From Paracoccus sigandri (GTDB lineage Bacteria; Pseudomonadota; Alphaproteobacteria; Rhodobacterales; Rhodobacteraceae), in the NCBI RefSeq assembly GCF_003709565.1, contig NZ_QNRC01000012.1, forward strand, positions 62,001 to 126,000: a stretch of DNA of 64,000 nt, read 5' to 3'. This document shows positions 28,672 to 37,407 of this stretch, one piece after another. Every line of letters begins with the position of its first letter. Position 1 is the stretch's first letter. The position numbers and the translations under genes were made by a program. The notes beneath the pieces were generated by a model. It made no database searches. It was not told the DNA's origin and worked only from the letters and a program-made list of their open reading frames with translations.

Positions 28672-29829
28672 ATGCGTATCGGGTCCAGGTCTTTCGGCGT
28701 TCCCCCAACCCCACCCAACTCGGCGGAAGACGACCTGAGCGTCCTCCGCCTCATCCGCTCGCGCCGCGTCGGGCCGGCGACCTTCCACCGGCTGCTGGCC
28801 GAACACGGCTCGGCCAGCGAGGCGCTGCGCGCCCTGCCCCAGATCGCCGCGGCGGCGGGCATCAGCGACTATCAGCCCTGCCCCGAAGGCGTGGCCGAGG
28901 CCGAGCTGGCGGCCGGCCGCCGGGCGCGCGCGCAGCTGATCCGCTGCGATTCGCCGCTCTATCCGCCGGCGCTGAAGGAGATCGACGGCGCGCCACCGGT
29001 GCTGTGGCTGCGCGGCGATCCCGCCTGGATGACCCGCGATCCGGTGGCGGTGATCGGCGCGCGCAACGCCTCGTCGCTGGGGCTGCGCATGGCGCGCGGC
29101 ATGGCGGCGGGCCTGGGCGAGGCCGGGCATTGCGTCGTCGCCGGGCTGGCGCGCGGGATCGACACGGCCGCCCATAACGCGGCGCTGCCCACCGGGACCG
29201 TCGCGGTGCTGGCCGGGGGCGTCGACGTGATCTATCCGGCCGAGAACGCGGTCCTGGCCGCGCAGATCGCCGAGAAGGGGGCGCTGATTTCCGAACAGCC
29301 GCCCGGAACGGAACCCGCCGCGCGGCATTTCCCGCCGCGCAACCGCATCGTGTCGGGCCTGTCGCGCGCCGTGGTGGTGATCGAGGCCGCGCATCGCTCG
29401 GGCACGCTGATCACCGCGAAGAACGCGCTGGACCAGGGCCGCGAGGTGATGGCGGTGCCGGGCCATCCGATGGACGCGCGGGCGGCTGGCTGCAACATGC
29501 TGATCCGCGACGGCGCGCTGCTTGTGCGCGGCGCGGGCGACGTGGCCGAGGCGCTGGCCGCCGGCCGGGACCGTCCCGCAAGGCCCGAAGCCGCGACCCC
29601 TTCATTGCCCCCCGCACCGCCCCAACCCGCGGCCCGGCTACCCGATTCGGGCGGCCCCGTCCATCTGGAGGCGCGGATCCTGTCGCGGCTGGGTCCCAGC
29701 CCGACCGAGGAGAACGACCTGATCCGCGACCTGGGCGTCCCGGCCGCCACCGCCAGCGCCGCGATCCTGTCGCTGGAACTGCAGGGCAGGCTGAACCGGC
29801 TGGCGGGGGGAAGGCTGGCGCTCAGCTGA
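28672..29829 (+). CDS. dprA: DNA-processing protein DprA
   Basis: DprA loads RecA on incoming single-stranded DNA during transformation or gene transfer agent uptake. The 385-residue protein has an N-terminal helical part, the Rossmann-like core (VAVIGARNASSLG, VVAGLARGIDTAAH, GTVAVLAGGVDVIYP, PPRNRIVSGLSRAVVVIEA, SGTLITAKNALDQGR) and a C-terminal winged helix from about residue 320. The ATG follows GAGGCAGAGG. A near-consensus CtrA box lies upstream. It is followed by topA, 112 bases on. Confidence 0.95.
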   Translation: MRIGSRSFGVPPTPPNSAEDDLSVLRLIRSRRVGPATFHRLLAEHGSASEALRALPQIAAAAGISDYQPCPEGVAEAELAAGRRARAQLIRCDSPLYPPALKEIDGAPPVLWLRGDPAWMTRDPVAVIGARNASSLGLRMARGMAAGLGEAGHCVVAGLARGIDTAAHNAALPTGTVAVLAGGVDVIYPAENAVLAAQIAEKGALISEQPPGTEPAARHFPPRNRIVSGLSRAVVVIEAAHRSGTLITAKNALDQGREVMAVPGHPMDARAAGCNMLIRDGALLVRGAGDVAEALAAGRDRPARPEAATPSLPPAPPQPAARLPDSGGPVHLEARILSRLGPSPTEENDLIRDLGVPAATASAAILSLELQGRLNRLAGGRLALS

Positions 29830-29941
29830 ACGGAGGACAGCCCGACCACAAGCCTTGTTGATCGCCGCACCATCCTCGGCCGTTGACAGTCCCCGCCCCT
29901 GAACCCATGTTGCCGGGCCATTGCAACCGCCCGAGGTAAGA

Positions 29942-32635
29942 ATGCCCGTCGTCGTCGTCGAATCCCCGGCCAAGGCCAAGACCATCGAGAAATATCTCGG
30001 CGGCGATTACCGCGTTCTCGCCAGCTTCGGCCATGTCCGCGACCTGCCCCCCAAGGACGGCAGCGTCGATCCCGACCAGGATTTCGACATGAAATGGGAG
30101 GTCGCCAGCGACAGCAAGAAACACCTGAAGGCGATCAGGGACGCGCTGAAGGAGGACCAGAACCTGATCCTGGCCACCGACCCCGACCGCGAGGGCGAGG
30201 CGATCAGTTGGCACCTGCTGGAGGCGCTGGCCCCGGCGCTGAAGAAGGGCAGCGCGGTCAACCGCGTCACCTTCAACGCCATCACGAAGAACGCCGTGAC
30301 CGAGGCGATGGCCCAGCCGCGCCAGATCGACCAGGCGCTGGTCGATGCCTATCTGGCCCGGCGCGCGCTGGACTACCTGGTCGGCTTCAACCTGTCGCCG
30401 GTCCTGTGGCGCAAGCTGCCCGGCGCGAAATCGGCGGGCCGCGTGCAATCGGTCTGCCTGCGCCTGATCGTCGACCGGGAAATGGAGATCGAGGCCTTCA
30501 AGGCCCGCGAATACTGGTCGGTCCATGCGCGGCTGGCCACTCCGGGCGGCGACGAATATGATGCGCAGCTGGTTTCGCTGGCAGGATCGAAGCTGGAACG
30601 CTTCGACCTGGCCGATGCCGAACGGGCGGCGATGGCGGTCAGCGCGGTCGCCAGCCGCGAGTTGCGCGTCACCGGCGTCAGCGCCAAACCCGCCAGCCGC
30701 AACCCCTGGCCGCCCTTCATGACCTCGACCCTGCAGCAGGAGGCCTCGCGCAAGCTGGGCATGGGCGCCAAGGCCTGCATGTCGGCGGCGCAAAGGCTCT
30801 ACGAGGCGGGGCTGATCACCTACATGCGGACCGACGGCATCGACATGGCGCCCGAGGCGGTGATGGCCGCGCGCGACGCGATCCGGGCGCGCTTCGGCGA
30901 GCAATACCTGCCGAAAAGCCCGCGCATGTACAAGAACAAGGCCAAGAACGCCCAGGAAGCCCACGAATGCATCCGCCCGACCGACATGATGCTGTCCACG
31001 GACCGGCTGAAGGTCGGCGCGGATGACCAGCGCAAGCTCTACGACCTGATCTGGAAGCGCACCATCGCCAGCCAGATGGAGGCCGCGCGGATGGAGCGCA
31101 CCACGGTCGAGATCGCCAGCCCCGACGGCCAGGTCGGGCTGCGCGCCACCGGCCAGGTGATGCTGTTCGACGGTTTCCTGCGGGTCTACGACCAGGGCCG
31201 CGACGACGACGAGGGCGAGGACAGCGCCCGCCTGCCCGCCATCGCCCAGGGCGAGCCCGCGACGCTGGTCGCCCAGGCCTTCGAGGCCGAATTCGCCAGG
31301 GCGCGGGACAAGGAGACGACGCCCCCCGAGGCGCCGAAGGGCCAGCGCGCCGCGCCGGGCCTGCTGATGTCCGACGCGGCCGCCGTCGCCGCGCGCCAGC
31401 ATTTCACCCAGCCGCCGCCCCGCTATACCGAGGCCACGCTGGTCAAGCGCATGGAGGAGCTGGGCATCGGCCGGCCCTCGACCTATGCCAGCATCGTCAC
31501 CACCATCCAGGACCGCGAATATGTCCGCAAGGACAAGAACCGGCTGATCCCCGAGGACAAGGGCCGGCTGGTGACCACCTTCCTGGTCAAGTATTTCCCG
31601 CGCTATGTCAGCTATGACTTCACCGCCGACCTGGAAAACGAGCTGGACGAGATCAGCGCCGGCGACCTGATGTGGCGCGACGTGCTGGGGCGCTTCTGGA
31701 AGGATTTTTCCAAGGCGCTGGAGGGCACGTCCGAGCTGCGCATCTCCGAGGTGCTGGACTCGATCGACGAGGCGCTGGCCCCGCATCTTTACCCCCCGCG
31801 CGCCGATGGCGGCGATCCGCGCGAATGCCCGCTCTGCGGCAAGGGGCGGCTGAACCTGAAGACGGCGCGCTCGGGCGGGGCCTTCATCGGCTGCTCGAAC
31901 TATCCCGAATGCCGCTATACCCGCCCGCTTTCCGCCCCCGATGGCGAGGAGCCGGTGGGCGACCGCATCCTGGGCCATGACGCAGGCGAGGAGATCAGCC
32001 TGAAGACCGGCCGCTTCGGCCCCTATGTGCAGCGCGGCGAGGCCACGGCCGAGAACCCGAAGCCGCCCCGCGCCTCGATCCCCAAGGGCTGGGACCCCGC
32101 GCAGCTGGACCTGGAAAAGGCGCTGCAGCTGCTGTCCCTGCCCCGCCCCGTCGGCCCGCATCCCGAGGACGGCGCGCTGATCGAGGCCGGGATCGGGCGT
32201 TACGGCCCCTATGTGAAGCACGGCGCGAAATACGCGAACCTGCCCGAGGTCGATGAGGTCTTCACCATCGGCATGAACCGCGCGGTCGAGGTTCTTGCCG
32301 CCAAGCAGACCCGCGGCCGCGCCGCGGCGGCCGCACCGCTGAAAGAGCTGGGCGAGCATCCCGACGGCGGCGCGATCCAGGTGATGAACGGCCGCTATGG
32401 CCCTTATGTCAAATGGGAAAAGATCAATGCGACCCTGCCGCGCGACATGTCGCCCGAGGATATCAGCACCGAGCAGGCGCTGGAGCTGATCGCGGCCAAG
32501 GCGGCGAAATCGCCCAGGAAGGGGGCGAAGAAACCGGCCGCGAAAGCCGCGAAGGCAGCCGGGACGAAAAAGCCCGCAGTGAAGGCGGCCGGCAAGAAGA
32601 CCGCCGCCAAGGCCGAGGCGAAGGCGGGCGAGTGA
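29942..32635 (+). CDS. topA: DNA topoisomerase I
   Basis: TopA relaxes negative supercoils by single-strand passage. The 897-residue protein opens with the Toprim domain (VVVVESPAKAKTIEKYLG and the acidic ATDPDREGEAISWHL), has the catalytic Tyr294 in LITYMRTDG, the ELGIGRPSTYASIV block, one clear zinc-ribbon (CPLCGKG then CSNYPECRY), two further FGPYVQ/YGPYVK repeats, and a Lys/Ala-rich tail from about residue 855. The start at 29942 follows CGAGGTAAG; an upstream TTG in frame is unlikely. It converges on tyrA with one base between stops. Confidence 0.97.
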   Translation: MPVVVVESPAKAKTIEKYLGGDYRVLASFGHVRDLPPKDGSVDPDQDFDMKWEVASDSKKHLKAIRDALKEDQNLILATDPDREGEAISWHLLEALAPALKKGSAVNRVTFNAITKNAVTEAMAQPRQIDQALVDAYLARRALDYLVGFNLSPVLWRKLPGAKSAGRVQSVCLRLIVDREMEIEAFKAREYWSVHARLATPGGDEYDAQLVSLAGSKLERFDLADAERAAMAVSAVASRELRVTGVSAKPASRNPWPPFMTSTLQQEASRKLGMGAKACMSAAQRLYEAGLITYMRTDGIDMAPEAVMAARDAIRARFGEQYLPKSPRMYKNKAKNAQEAHECIRPTDMMLSTDRLKVGADDQRKLYDLIWKRTIASQMEAARMERTTVEIASPDGQVGLRATGQVMLFDGFLRVYDQGRDDDEGEDSARLPAIAQGEPATLVAQAFEAEFARARDKETTPPEAPKGQRAAPGLLMSDAAAVAARQHFTQPPPRYTEATLVKRMEELGIGRPSTYASIVTTIQDREYVRKDKNRLIPEDKGRLVTTFLVKYFPRYVSYDFTADLENELDEISAGDLMWRDVLGRFWKDFSKALEGTSELRISEVLDSIDEALAPHLYPPRADGGDPRECPLCGKGRLNLKTARSGGAFIGCSNYPECRYTRPLSAPDGEEPVGDRILGHDAGEEISLKTGRFGPYVQRGEATAENPKPPRASIPKGWDPAQLDLEKALQLLSLPRPVGPHPEDGALIEAGIGRYGPYVKHGAKYANLPEVDEVFTIGMNRAVEVLAAKQTRGRAAAAAPLKELGEHPDGGAIQVMNGRYGPYVKWEKINATLPRDMSPEDISTEQALELIAAKAAKSPRKGAKKPAAKAAKAAGTKKPAVKAAGKKTAAKAEAKAGE

Positions 32636-32636
32636 G

Positions 32637-33365
32637 CTAGCCCGCCTGCCGCGCGGCAAGATCGGCGGCGGCCAGGAACTGCTTCCGCACCGGCTCGGCA
32701 TAGGGGTTCTCGGCCAGGATCGTCCGCAGCAGCTCGGGCGAATCCGCCTGGACCATGCCGACCGCGCGGGCCAGGTGCCGGAAGCTGGCGGTGGCCAGCC
32801 GGTCAGGCAGCGGGCCGAGCCCGGCCAGGCCGCGGGCGATCAGATGGGTCAGCCCCTGCACCACCGCCATCTCTCGGTCGTGATGTTCGGGCGTGGTGGG
32901 CAGAAGGCGCAGGCCCATCCGGCGCAGCAGTGCCGCGGCCCGCAGGTGGCCCCGACCCCGCAGCGGGCACCAGGCGACGCGATGCCCGGCCAGGCCCGTC
33001 GCCGCGCTTTGCGGACCGAAAAGCGGATGGCAGGCCAGCAGGTCGCAATGCGCGGGCAGGATCTGCCGCATCAGCTCGGCCGGACGGACCTTGACCGAGC
33101 AGGTATCGGCCACCAGCGCGCCCGGCCGCAGATGCGGGGCGATCCCGCGCAGCACGCCTTCAAGCTGTGACAGCGGCACGGCCAGGACCACCACCTGGCA
33201 GCGGGCGGCCGCAGCCAGCGGGACCTGCGGCAGGTCATTGGCGCGGACCTGCGGATCGCAGATGCAAAGCGGGACGTGATCGCGCAGGTGGCGGGCGATC
33301 AGCTGGCCGAAGGCGCCGAAGCCGATGATGGCGATGCGCGGCGGGGAGGCGAGGTGGCGGGGCAT
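32637..33365 (-). CDS. tyrA: Prephenate/arogenate dehydrogenase family protein
   Basis: The 242-residue protein has the dinucleotide-binding [18 protein letters not shown] near its start and the TyrA signature regions [21 protein letters not shown] and [13 protein letters not shown], where the His is catalytic. It would oxidatively decarboxylate prephenate or arogenate in tyrosine synthesis. It is short for TyrA, with a compact helical C-terminal half, as in other alphaproteobacterial versions of this class. The ATG at 33365 follows GGAAAGG. A 10-bp inverted repeat carrying outward TTGACA boxes lies 46 bases upstream. Confidence 0.85.
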   Translation of the reverse strand: MPRHLASPPRIAIIGFGAFGQLIARHLRDHVPLCICDPQVRANDLPQVPLAAAARCQVVVLAVPLSQLEGVLRGIAPHLRPGALVADTCSVKVRPAELMRQILPAHCDLLACHPLFGPQSAATGLAGHRVAWCPLRGRGHLRAAALLRRMGLRLLPTTPEHHDREMAVVQGLTHLIARGLAGLGPLPDRLATASFRHLARAVGMVQADSPELLRTILAENPYAEPVRKQFLAAADLAARQAG

Positions 33366-33410
33366 GGGAACGACCTTTCCGATTGGCGCAAGGTCGTGGT
33401 TACTGGATGC

Positions 33411-33440
33411 TGTCAACCGCCGGGCCCCGCGCGGTTGACA
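33411..33440. promoter_or_regulatory. 10-bp inverted repeat with outward TTGACA boxes
   Basis: TGTCAACCGC (33411-33420), a 10-base spacer, then its exact complement GCGGTTGACA (33431-33440). Each arm ends in TTGACA, a sigma-70 -35 box, one pointing to scoA and one to tyrA. The plus -10 would be near 33458 (TTTCAG, weak). The symmetry also fits an operator for a dimeric regulator. Confidence 0.5.
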
Positions 33441-33634
33441 TGATGCTGCCCCCGCTATTTCAGCGGGCGATAATAGGCGGCAGGGGCGGCAGCGATCCGG
33501 TTCATGCCGCCCTGATGGGCCGTTCGGGCCGCCGAAGTCAAGTGCTGTCGCAAACAGTCGGCCGCCAGATTGACTTGGCCCGACCCGCGGGCCACAACTC
33601 GGGACAGGTTTCGGATTTCATCAGGGGAGGGCCG

Positions 33635-34339
33635 ATGAAGAAGGTCTATGCGAATGCGGATGAGGCGCTTGACGGGCTTTTGCAGGACGGCATGTCCATC
33701 GCCGCCGGGGGCTTCGGGCTGTGCGGCATCCCCGAGCTGCTGATCGACGCGCTGGTGAAAAGCGGCGTCAAGGACCTGACCATCGCCAGCAACAATTGCG
33801 GCGTCGACGGCTTCGGGCTGGGCAAGCTGCTGGACACGCGGCAGATCCGTAAAATGATCAGCTCTTATGTGGGTGAAAATGCCGAGTTCATGCGGCAATA
33901 TCTGTCGGGCGAGCTGGAGCTGGAATTCAACCCGCAGGGCACGCTGGCCGAACGGATGCGGGCCGGCGGCTCGGGCATTCCCGGCTTCTATACGAAGACC
34001 GGCGTCGGCACGGTGATCGCCGAGGGCAAGGAGCACAAGGAATTCGACGGCGAGACCTATATCCTGGAGCGCGGCATCGTCGCCGACCTGTCCATCGTGA
34101 AGGCGTGGAAGGCCGATGACACCGGCAACCTGGTCTTCCGCAAGACGGCGCGGAACTTCAACCCGCCGGCGGCGATGTGCGGGCGCGTCTGCGTGGCCGA
34201 GGTCGAGGAGATCGTGCCGCGCGGCAGCCTGGACCCCGACCACATCCACCTGCCCGGCATCTATGTCCACCGGATCATCCAGGGGCAGCACGAGAAGCGC
34301 ATCGAGCAGCGCACCACCCGCAAGAAGGAGACCGCCTGA
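33635..34339 (+). CDS. scoA: 3-oxoacid CoA-transferase subunit A
   Basis: The A subunit of succinyl-CoA:3-ketoacid CoA-transferase, which activates acetoacetate with succinyl-CoA. The 234-residue protein has [16 protein letters not shown], the [15 protein letters not shown] stretch and the [20 protein letters not shown] oxyanion region. The start follows GGGGAGGG. It is coupled to scoB by a one-base TGATG overlap. The gap upstream carries the symmetric TTGACA element. Confidence 0.96.
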   Translation: MKKVYANADEALDGLLQDGMSIAAGGFGLCGIPELLIDALVKSGVKDLTIASNNCGVDGFGLGKLLDTRQIRKMISSYVGENAEFMRQYLSGELELEFNPQGTLAERMRAGGSGIPGFYTKTGVGTVIAEGKEHKEFDGETYILERGIVADLSIVKAWKADDTGNLVFRKTARNFNPPAAMCGRVCVAEVEEIVPRGSLDPDHIHLPGIYVHRIIQGQHEKRIEQRTTRKKETA

Positions 34340-34965
34340 TGCCCTGGGACCGCAACCAGATGGCCGCCCGCGCGGCCGAGGAGCTGGAAGACGGCATGTA
34401 TGTGAACCTGGGCATCGGCATTCCGACGCTGGTGGCCAATTATGTCGGCGACAAGGACATCACCCTGCAATCGGAAAACGGCATGCTGGGCATGGGTCCC
34501 TTCCCCTTCGAGGGCGAGGAGGATCCCGACCTGATCAATGCCGGCAAGCAGACCATCACCGAACTGGCGCGGACGTCCTATTTCGACAGCGCGACCAGCT
34601 TCGGCATGATCCGCGGCGGCAAGATCGCGGCGGCGATCCTGGGCGCGATGGAGGTGGCCGAGAACGGCGACCTGGCCAACTGGATGATCCCCGGCAAGCT
34701 GGTCAAGGGCATGGGCGGCGCGATGGACCTGGTGGCGGGCGTCGGCCGGGTGATCGTGGTCATGGACCACACCAACAAGGCCGGCGAATCGAAGGTGCTG
34801 AAGGCCTGCACCCTGCCGCTGACCGGCAAGGGCGTCGTGGACCGGATCATCACCAACCTGGGGGTGCTGGATGTGGCAGAAGGCGGGCTGCGGATCGTCG
34901 AGCTGGCCGAGGGCGTCAGCGAGGAGGAGTTGCGCAGCGCGACCGAGGCGACCATCGTCGGCTGA
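34339..34965 (+). CDS. scoB: 3-oxoacid CoA-transferase subunit B
   Basis: The B subunit, 208 residues, carries the catalytic glutamate (Glu46) in QSENGMLGMGPFP that forms the CoA thioester. YVNLGIGIPTLVANYV and GGAMDLVAGVGRVIVVMDHT are also typical. With subunit A it allows growth on acetoacetate and ketone-type products such as those from polyhydroxybutyrate breakdown. A type A 3' hairpin element follows the stop by 27 bases. Confidence 0.96.
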   Translation: MPWDRNQMAARAAEELEDGMYVNLGIGIPTLVANYVGDKDITLQSENGMLGMGPFPFEGEEDPDLINAGKQTITELARTSYFDSATSFGMIRGGKIAAAILGAMEVAENGDLANWMIPGKLVKGMGGAMDLVAGVGRVIVVMDHTNKAGESKVLKACTLPLTGKGVVDRIITNLGVLDVAEGGLRIVELAEGVSEEELRSATEATIVG

Positions 34966-34992
34966 AGGGCACGCCCCGAAAGCCGTCGCGGC

Positions 34993-35057
34993 GGGGGGCG
35001 TTGCCCCCCGTCGCCATATCTGGCGACTCCCCCCAGGATATTTGGTGCCAAGATGAA
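34993..35057 (+). repeat. 3' hairpin element, tail type A, copy 2, two hairpins
   Basis: First hairpin GGGGGGC-GTT-GCCCCCC (34993-35009), second GTCGCCA-TATC-TGGCGAC (35010-35027), then TCCCCCCA, core GGATATTTG and tail GCCAAGATGAA. It is sense to scoB. The C-run after the second hairpin could pair with the G-run of the first. Confidence 0.85.
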
Positions 35058-35118
35058 GGGGGGCGGGGTGCCGCGAATCGGCGCGCCGCGATTGACGAGT
35101 GAGAGGCGGAGGCCGGAC

Positions 35119-35697
35119 ATGACGCCAGAACAGATCGCCGCATTGTTCACGCGGCCGGATGGCAGCTATCTCTGCGCCCGCTGGGGGCGGCCGGTGGCGC
35201 CGGTCGTCTTCGGGCTGGCGGATGAGAGCCTGGACATCTTCCGCGCCGCGATCCGCGCCGGTTTCGCCCATGCGGGCCATCCGGTCACCGATGCCGATCC
35301 CGAGATGGGCGCCAACCTGATGCTGTTCTTTCTGCGCGACTGGTCCGAGCTGGAGGCCGTGCCCGACCTGGAGCGGCTGACCGGCATGCCGGGCCTGCCC
35401 GCGCGGCTGGCCGCCGAGGGCGCCGACCAGTACCGGCTGTTCCGCTTCGACGGCGATGGCGGGATCCGCGCCTGCCTGGCTTTCCTGCGCATGTCGGGGG
35501 CGCTGGCCGACAGCCATCCGGCGGAACTGGCCGAGGCGCTGGTGATGCGCTCGGCCCTGAGCTTCGCGGGCGAGGTCGTGCCCGGCCCCGCCCTGGCCGC
35601 CCTGATCCGCGCCGCCTATGACCCGGTCCTGCCGGTGGCCGCGCATGATCCCAGCCACGCGATGCGGCTTGCCGCGCGCCTCGCCCCCACGCCCTGA
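35119..35697 (+). CDS. Conserved hypothetical protein upstream of the tol cluster
   Basis: I do not recognise this 192-residue protein. It has no signal peptide or membrane span. It is acidic with clusters such as ADPEMGANLMLFFLRDWSEL and FDGDGGIRACLAFLRMSG, which look like a folded cytoplasmic domain. The start at 35119 follows CGGAGG; an in-frame ATG at 35053 lies in the tail of the 3' hairpin element and would add residues translated from it. It ends 16 bases before ybgC and is probably cotranscribed with the tol genes. Function unknown. Confidence 0.7.
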   Translation: MTPEQIAALFTRPDGSYLCARWGRPVAPVVFGLADESLDIFRAAIRAGFAHAGHPVTDADPEMGANLMLFFLRDWSELEAVPDLERLTGMPGLPARLAAEGADQYRLFRFDGDGGIRACLAFLRMSGALADSHPAELAEALVMRSALSFAGEVVPGPALAALIRAAYDPVLPVAAHDPSHAMRLAARLAPTP

Positions 35698-35713
35698 ACC
35701 CGGACCCCAAGCC

Positions 35714-36118
35714 ATGCCGCATTCCTTCCGCCTGCGCGTCTATTACGAGGACACCGATCTTGCCGGGATCGTCTATTACGCGAATTACCTGAAATTCATC
35801 GAACGCGGCCGCAGCGAATGGCTGCGCGAGCTGGGGGTGGAGCAGTCGGCGATGAAGGCCGAGACCGGCGAGGTCTTCGCGGTCCGCCGGATCGAGGCCG
35901 ACTATCTGCGCCCGGCCCGCTTCGACGAGATGCTGGAGGTCAGGACCGATGTCGCGCAGATCACCCCGGCGCGGCTGGTCCTGTCCCAGCAGGTCATGCG
36001 CGGGGACGACCTGCTGTTCACCGCCCGCGTGACCATCGCCTGCCTGGCTCCCGACGGCCGCCCGGCGCGGATTCCGGTCCGGGTGATGGACGCGCTTCGC
36101 GGCGGCGGGGTGATCTGA
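35714..36118 (+). CDS. ybgC: Acyl-CoA thioesterase of the Tol-Pal cluster
   Basis: A 134-residue hot-dog-fold thioesterase, usually the first gene of tol-pal clusters, acting on short acyl-CoA or acyl-ACP. The N-terminal VYYEDTDLAGIVYYANYL carries the catalytic Asp (Asp15), with YLKFIERGRSEW following. Length and context are standard. It is 16 bases after the hypothetical gene and 134 bases before tolQ. Confidence 0.95.
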   Translation: MPHSFRLRVYYEDTDLAGIVYYANYLKFIERGRSEWLRELGVEQSAMKAETGEVFAVRRIEADYLRPARFDEMLEVRTDVAQITPARLVLSQQVMRGDDLLFTARVTIACLAPDGRPARIPVRVMDALRGGGVI

Positions 36119-36179
36119 GCCGCGCCCCGGCCGCTGTCGCGCCGCGGCCACTCTCCCGAAATTGACGGCTTTGTGTTAC

Positions 36180-36200
36180 GCAGGGGGGTAAAACCCCTGC
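36180..36200 (+). promoter_or_regulatory. Hairpin in the ybgC-tolQ gap
   Basis: GCAGGGG (36180-36186), seven bases, CCCCTGC (36194-36200). No T-run follows, so an mRNA structure or processing site is as likely as a terminator. TTGACG 13 bases upstream could be a -35 box, but no convincing -10 follows. Confidence 0.35.
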
Positions 36201-36252
36201 TAGAGAGGCGCTAGAAGGCCGCGACTGACGGTCCGTGACGATGAGGCAGCAA

Positions 36253-36945
36253 ATGGAACCCATTCAGGCCGCGCAGGCCGTTGATTTCTCGCTCGTGGCG
36301 CTGTTCGCGCGGGCATCCCTGACGGTCCAGATCGTGATGGTGCTGCTGGTCGTGGCCTCGTTCTGGGCCTGGGCGATCATCATCCAGAAGATGATCGCCT
36401 TCGCCAATGCGAGGCGCGAGGCCACCCGCTTCGACCGCAGCTTCTGGTCGGGCGAGCCGCTGGACGATCTCTACGACCGGCTGGGGGAACGCCCCTCGGG
36501 CGCCTCCGAGCGCATCTTCGCCGCCGGCATGACCGAGTGGCGCCGCAGCCATCGCGACGACGGCAGGCTGATCCCCGGCGGGCCGCAGCGCATCGACCGG
36601 GCGATGAACGTCGCCATCCAGCGCGAGGAGGCGCGGCTGTTCAAGGGCCTGTCCTTCCTGGCGACCACCGGCTCGACCGCGCCCTTCATCGGGCTGTTCG
36701 GCACGGTCTGGGGCATCAAGACCGCCTTCGAGGGCATCGCCATGACCCAGAACACCAGCCTGGCCGTCGTCGCCCCCGGCATCGCCGAGGCGCTGCTGGC
36801 CACCGCGCTTGGCCTGCTGGCCGCGATCCCGGCGGTGATCTTCTACAACAAGCTGTCGGGCGATGCCGAGCGCGTCGTGGGCAACTGGGAAACCTTCGCC
36901 GACGAATTCTCGACCCTGCTGTCGCGCCAGCTCGACGAGGACTGA
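36253..36945 (+). CDS. tolQ: Tol-Pal system proton-channel protein TolQ
   Basis: TolQ with TolR forms the inner-membrane motor that uses the proton gradient to energise TolA during cell division and outer-membrane constriction. The 230-residue protein has three membrane segments (about residues 18-38, then near GSTAPFIGLFGTVWGIKTAF and GIAEALLATALGLLAAIPAV). The ATG at 36253 is preferred for the GAGG seven bases upstream and the family start; in-frame GTG at 36235 and ATG at 36241 are alternatives. It is three bases before tolR. Confidence 0.95.
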   Translation: MEPIQAAQAVDFSLVALFARASLTVQIVMVLLVVASFWAWAIIIQKMIAFANARREATRFDRSFWSGEPLDDLYDRLGERPSGASERIFAAGMTEWRRSHRDDGRLIPGGPQRIDRAMNVAIQREEARLFKGLSFLATTGSTAPFIGLFGTVWGIKTAFEGIAMTQNTSLAVVAPGIAEALLATALGLLAAIPAVIFYNKLSGDAERVVGNWETFADEFSTLLSRQLDED

Positions 36946-36948
36946 GCC

Positions 36949-37404
36949 ATGTCGTCGGATGTCGTCAAGAGGGTCGCGCGCAAGGGAAGGGGCAGGCGCC
37001 GCAACGCGCCGATGTCGGAAATCAACGTCACCCCCTTCGTCGACGTGATGCTGGTCTTGCTGGTGATCTTCATGGTCGCCGCGCCGCTGATGACGGCGGG
37101 CGTGCCGCTGAACCTGCCGCGCACCGCCGCCACCGCCATGCCGACCGAGCCCGAGGAGCCCCTGGTGATCTCGATCCCGGCCGAGGGCGAGATCACGCTG
37201 ATGAACGAGCCCCTGGCCGAGGACCAGATCGTCACCCGGCTGCGCGCGGTGATTGAGCAGCGCCAGTCGCAGCGCATTTTCCTGCGCGCGGACGGCGCGC
37301 TTCCCTATGCGCGCGTCGTGCAGGTGATGGGCGCGCTGAATGCGGCGGGGTTTTCCGACATCGTGCTGGTCACCGATACCGGCGGCCCGCGAATGGACGG
37401 CTGA
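36949..37404 (+). CDS. tolR: Tol-Pal system protein TolR
   Basis: TolR is the second motor subunit. The 151-residue protein has one membrane segment with the conserved Asp in INVTPFVDVMLVLLVIFMV, after a basic N-terminus, and a periplasmic domain ending FSDIVLVTDT. Close relatives are ExbD and MotB. It sits between tolQ and tolA with three-base gaps, as in a translationally linked operon. Confidence 0.96.
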   Translation: MSSDVVKRVARKGRGRRRNAPMSEINVTPFVDVMLVLLVIFMVAAPLMTAGVPLNLPRTAATAMPTEPEEPLVISIPAEGEITLMNEPLAEDQIVTRLRAVIEQRQSQRIFLRADGALPYARVVQVMGALNAAGFSDIVLVTDTGGPRMDG

Positions 37405-37407
37405 GCG

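Noticed and set aside
29822..32701. Long minus-strand frame opposite topA
   Set aside because: topA has all catalytic motifs on the plus strand; the antisense frame has no recognisable domain or start signals.
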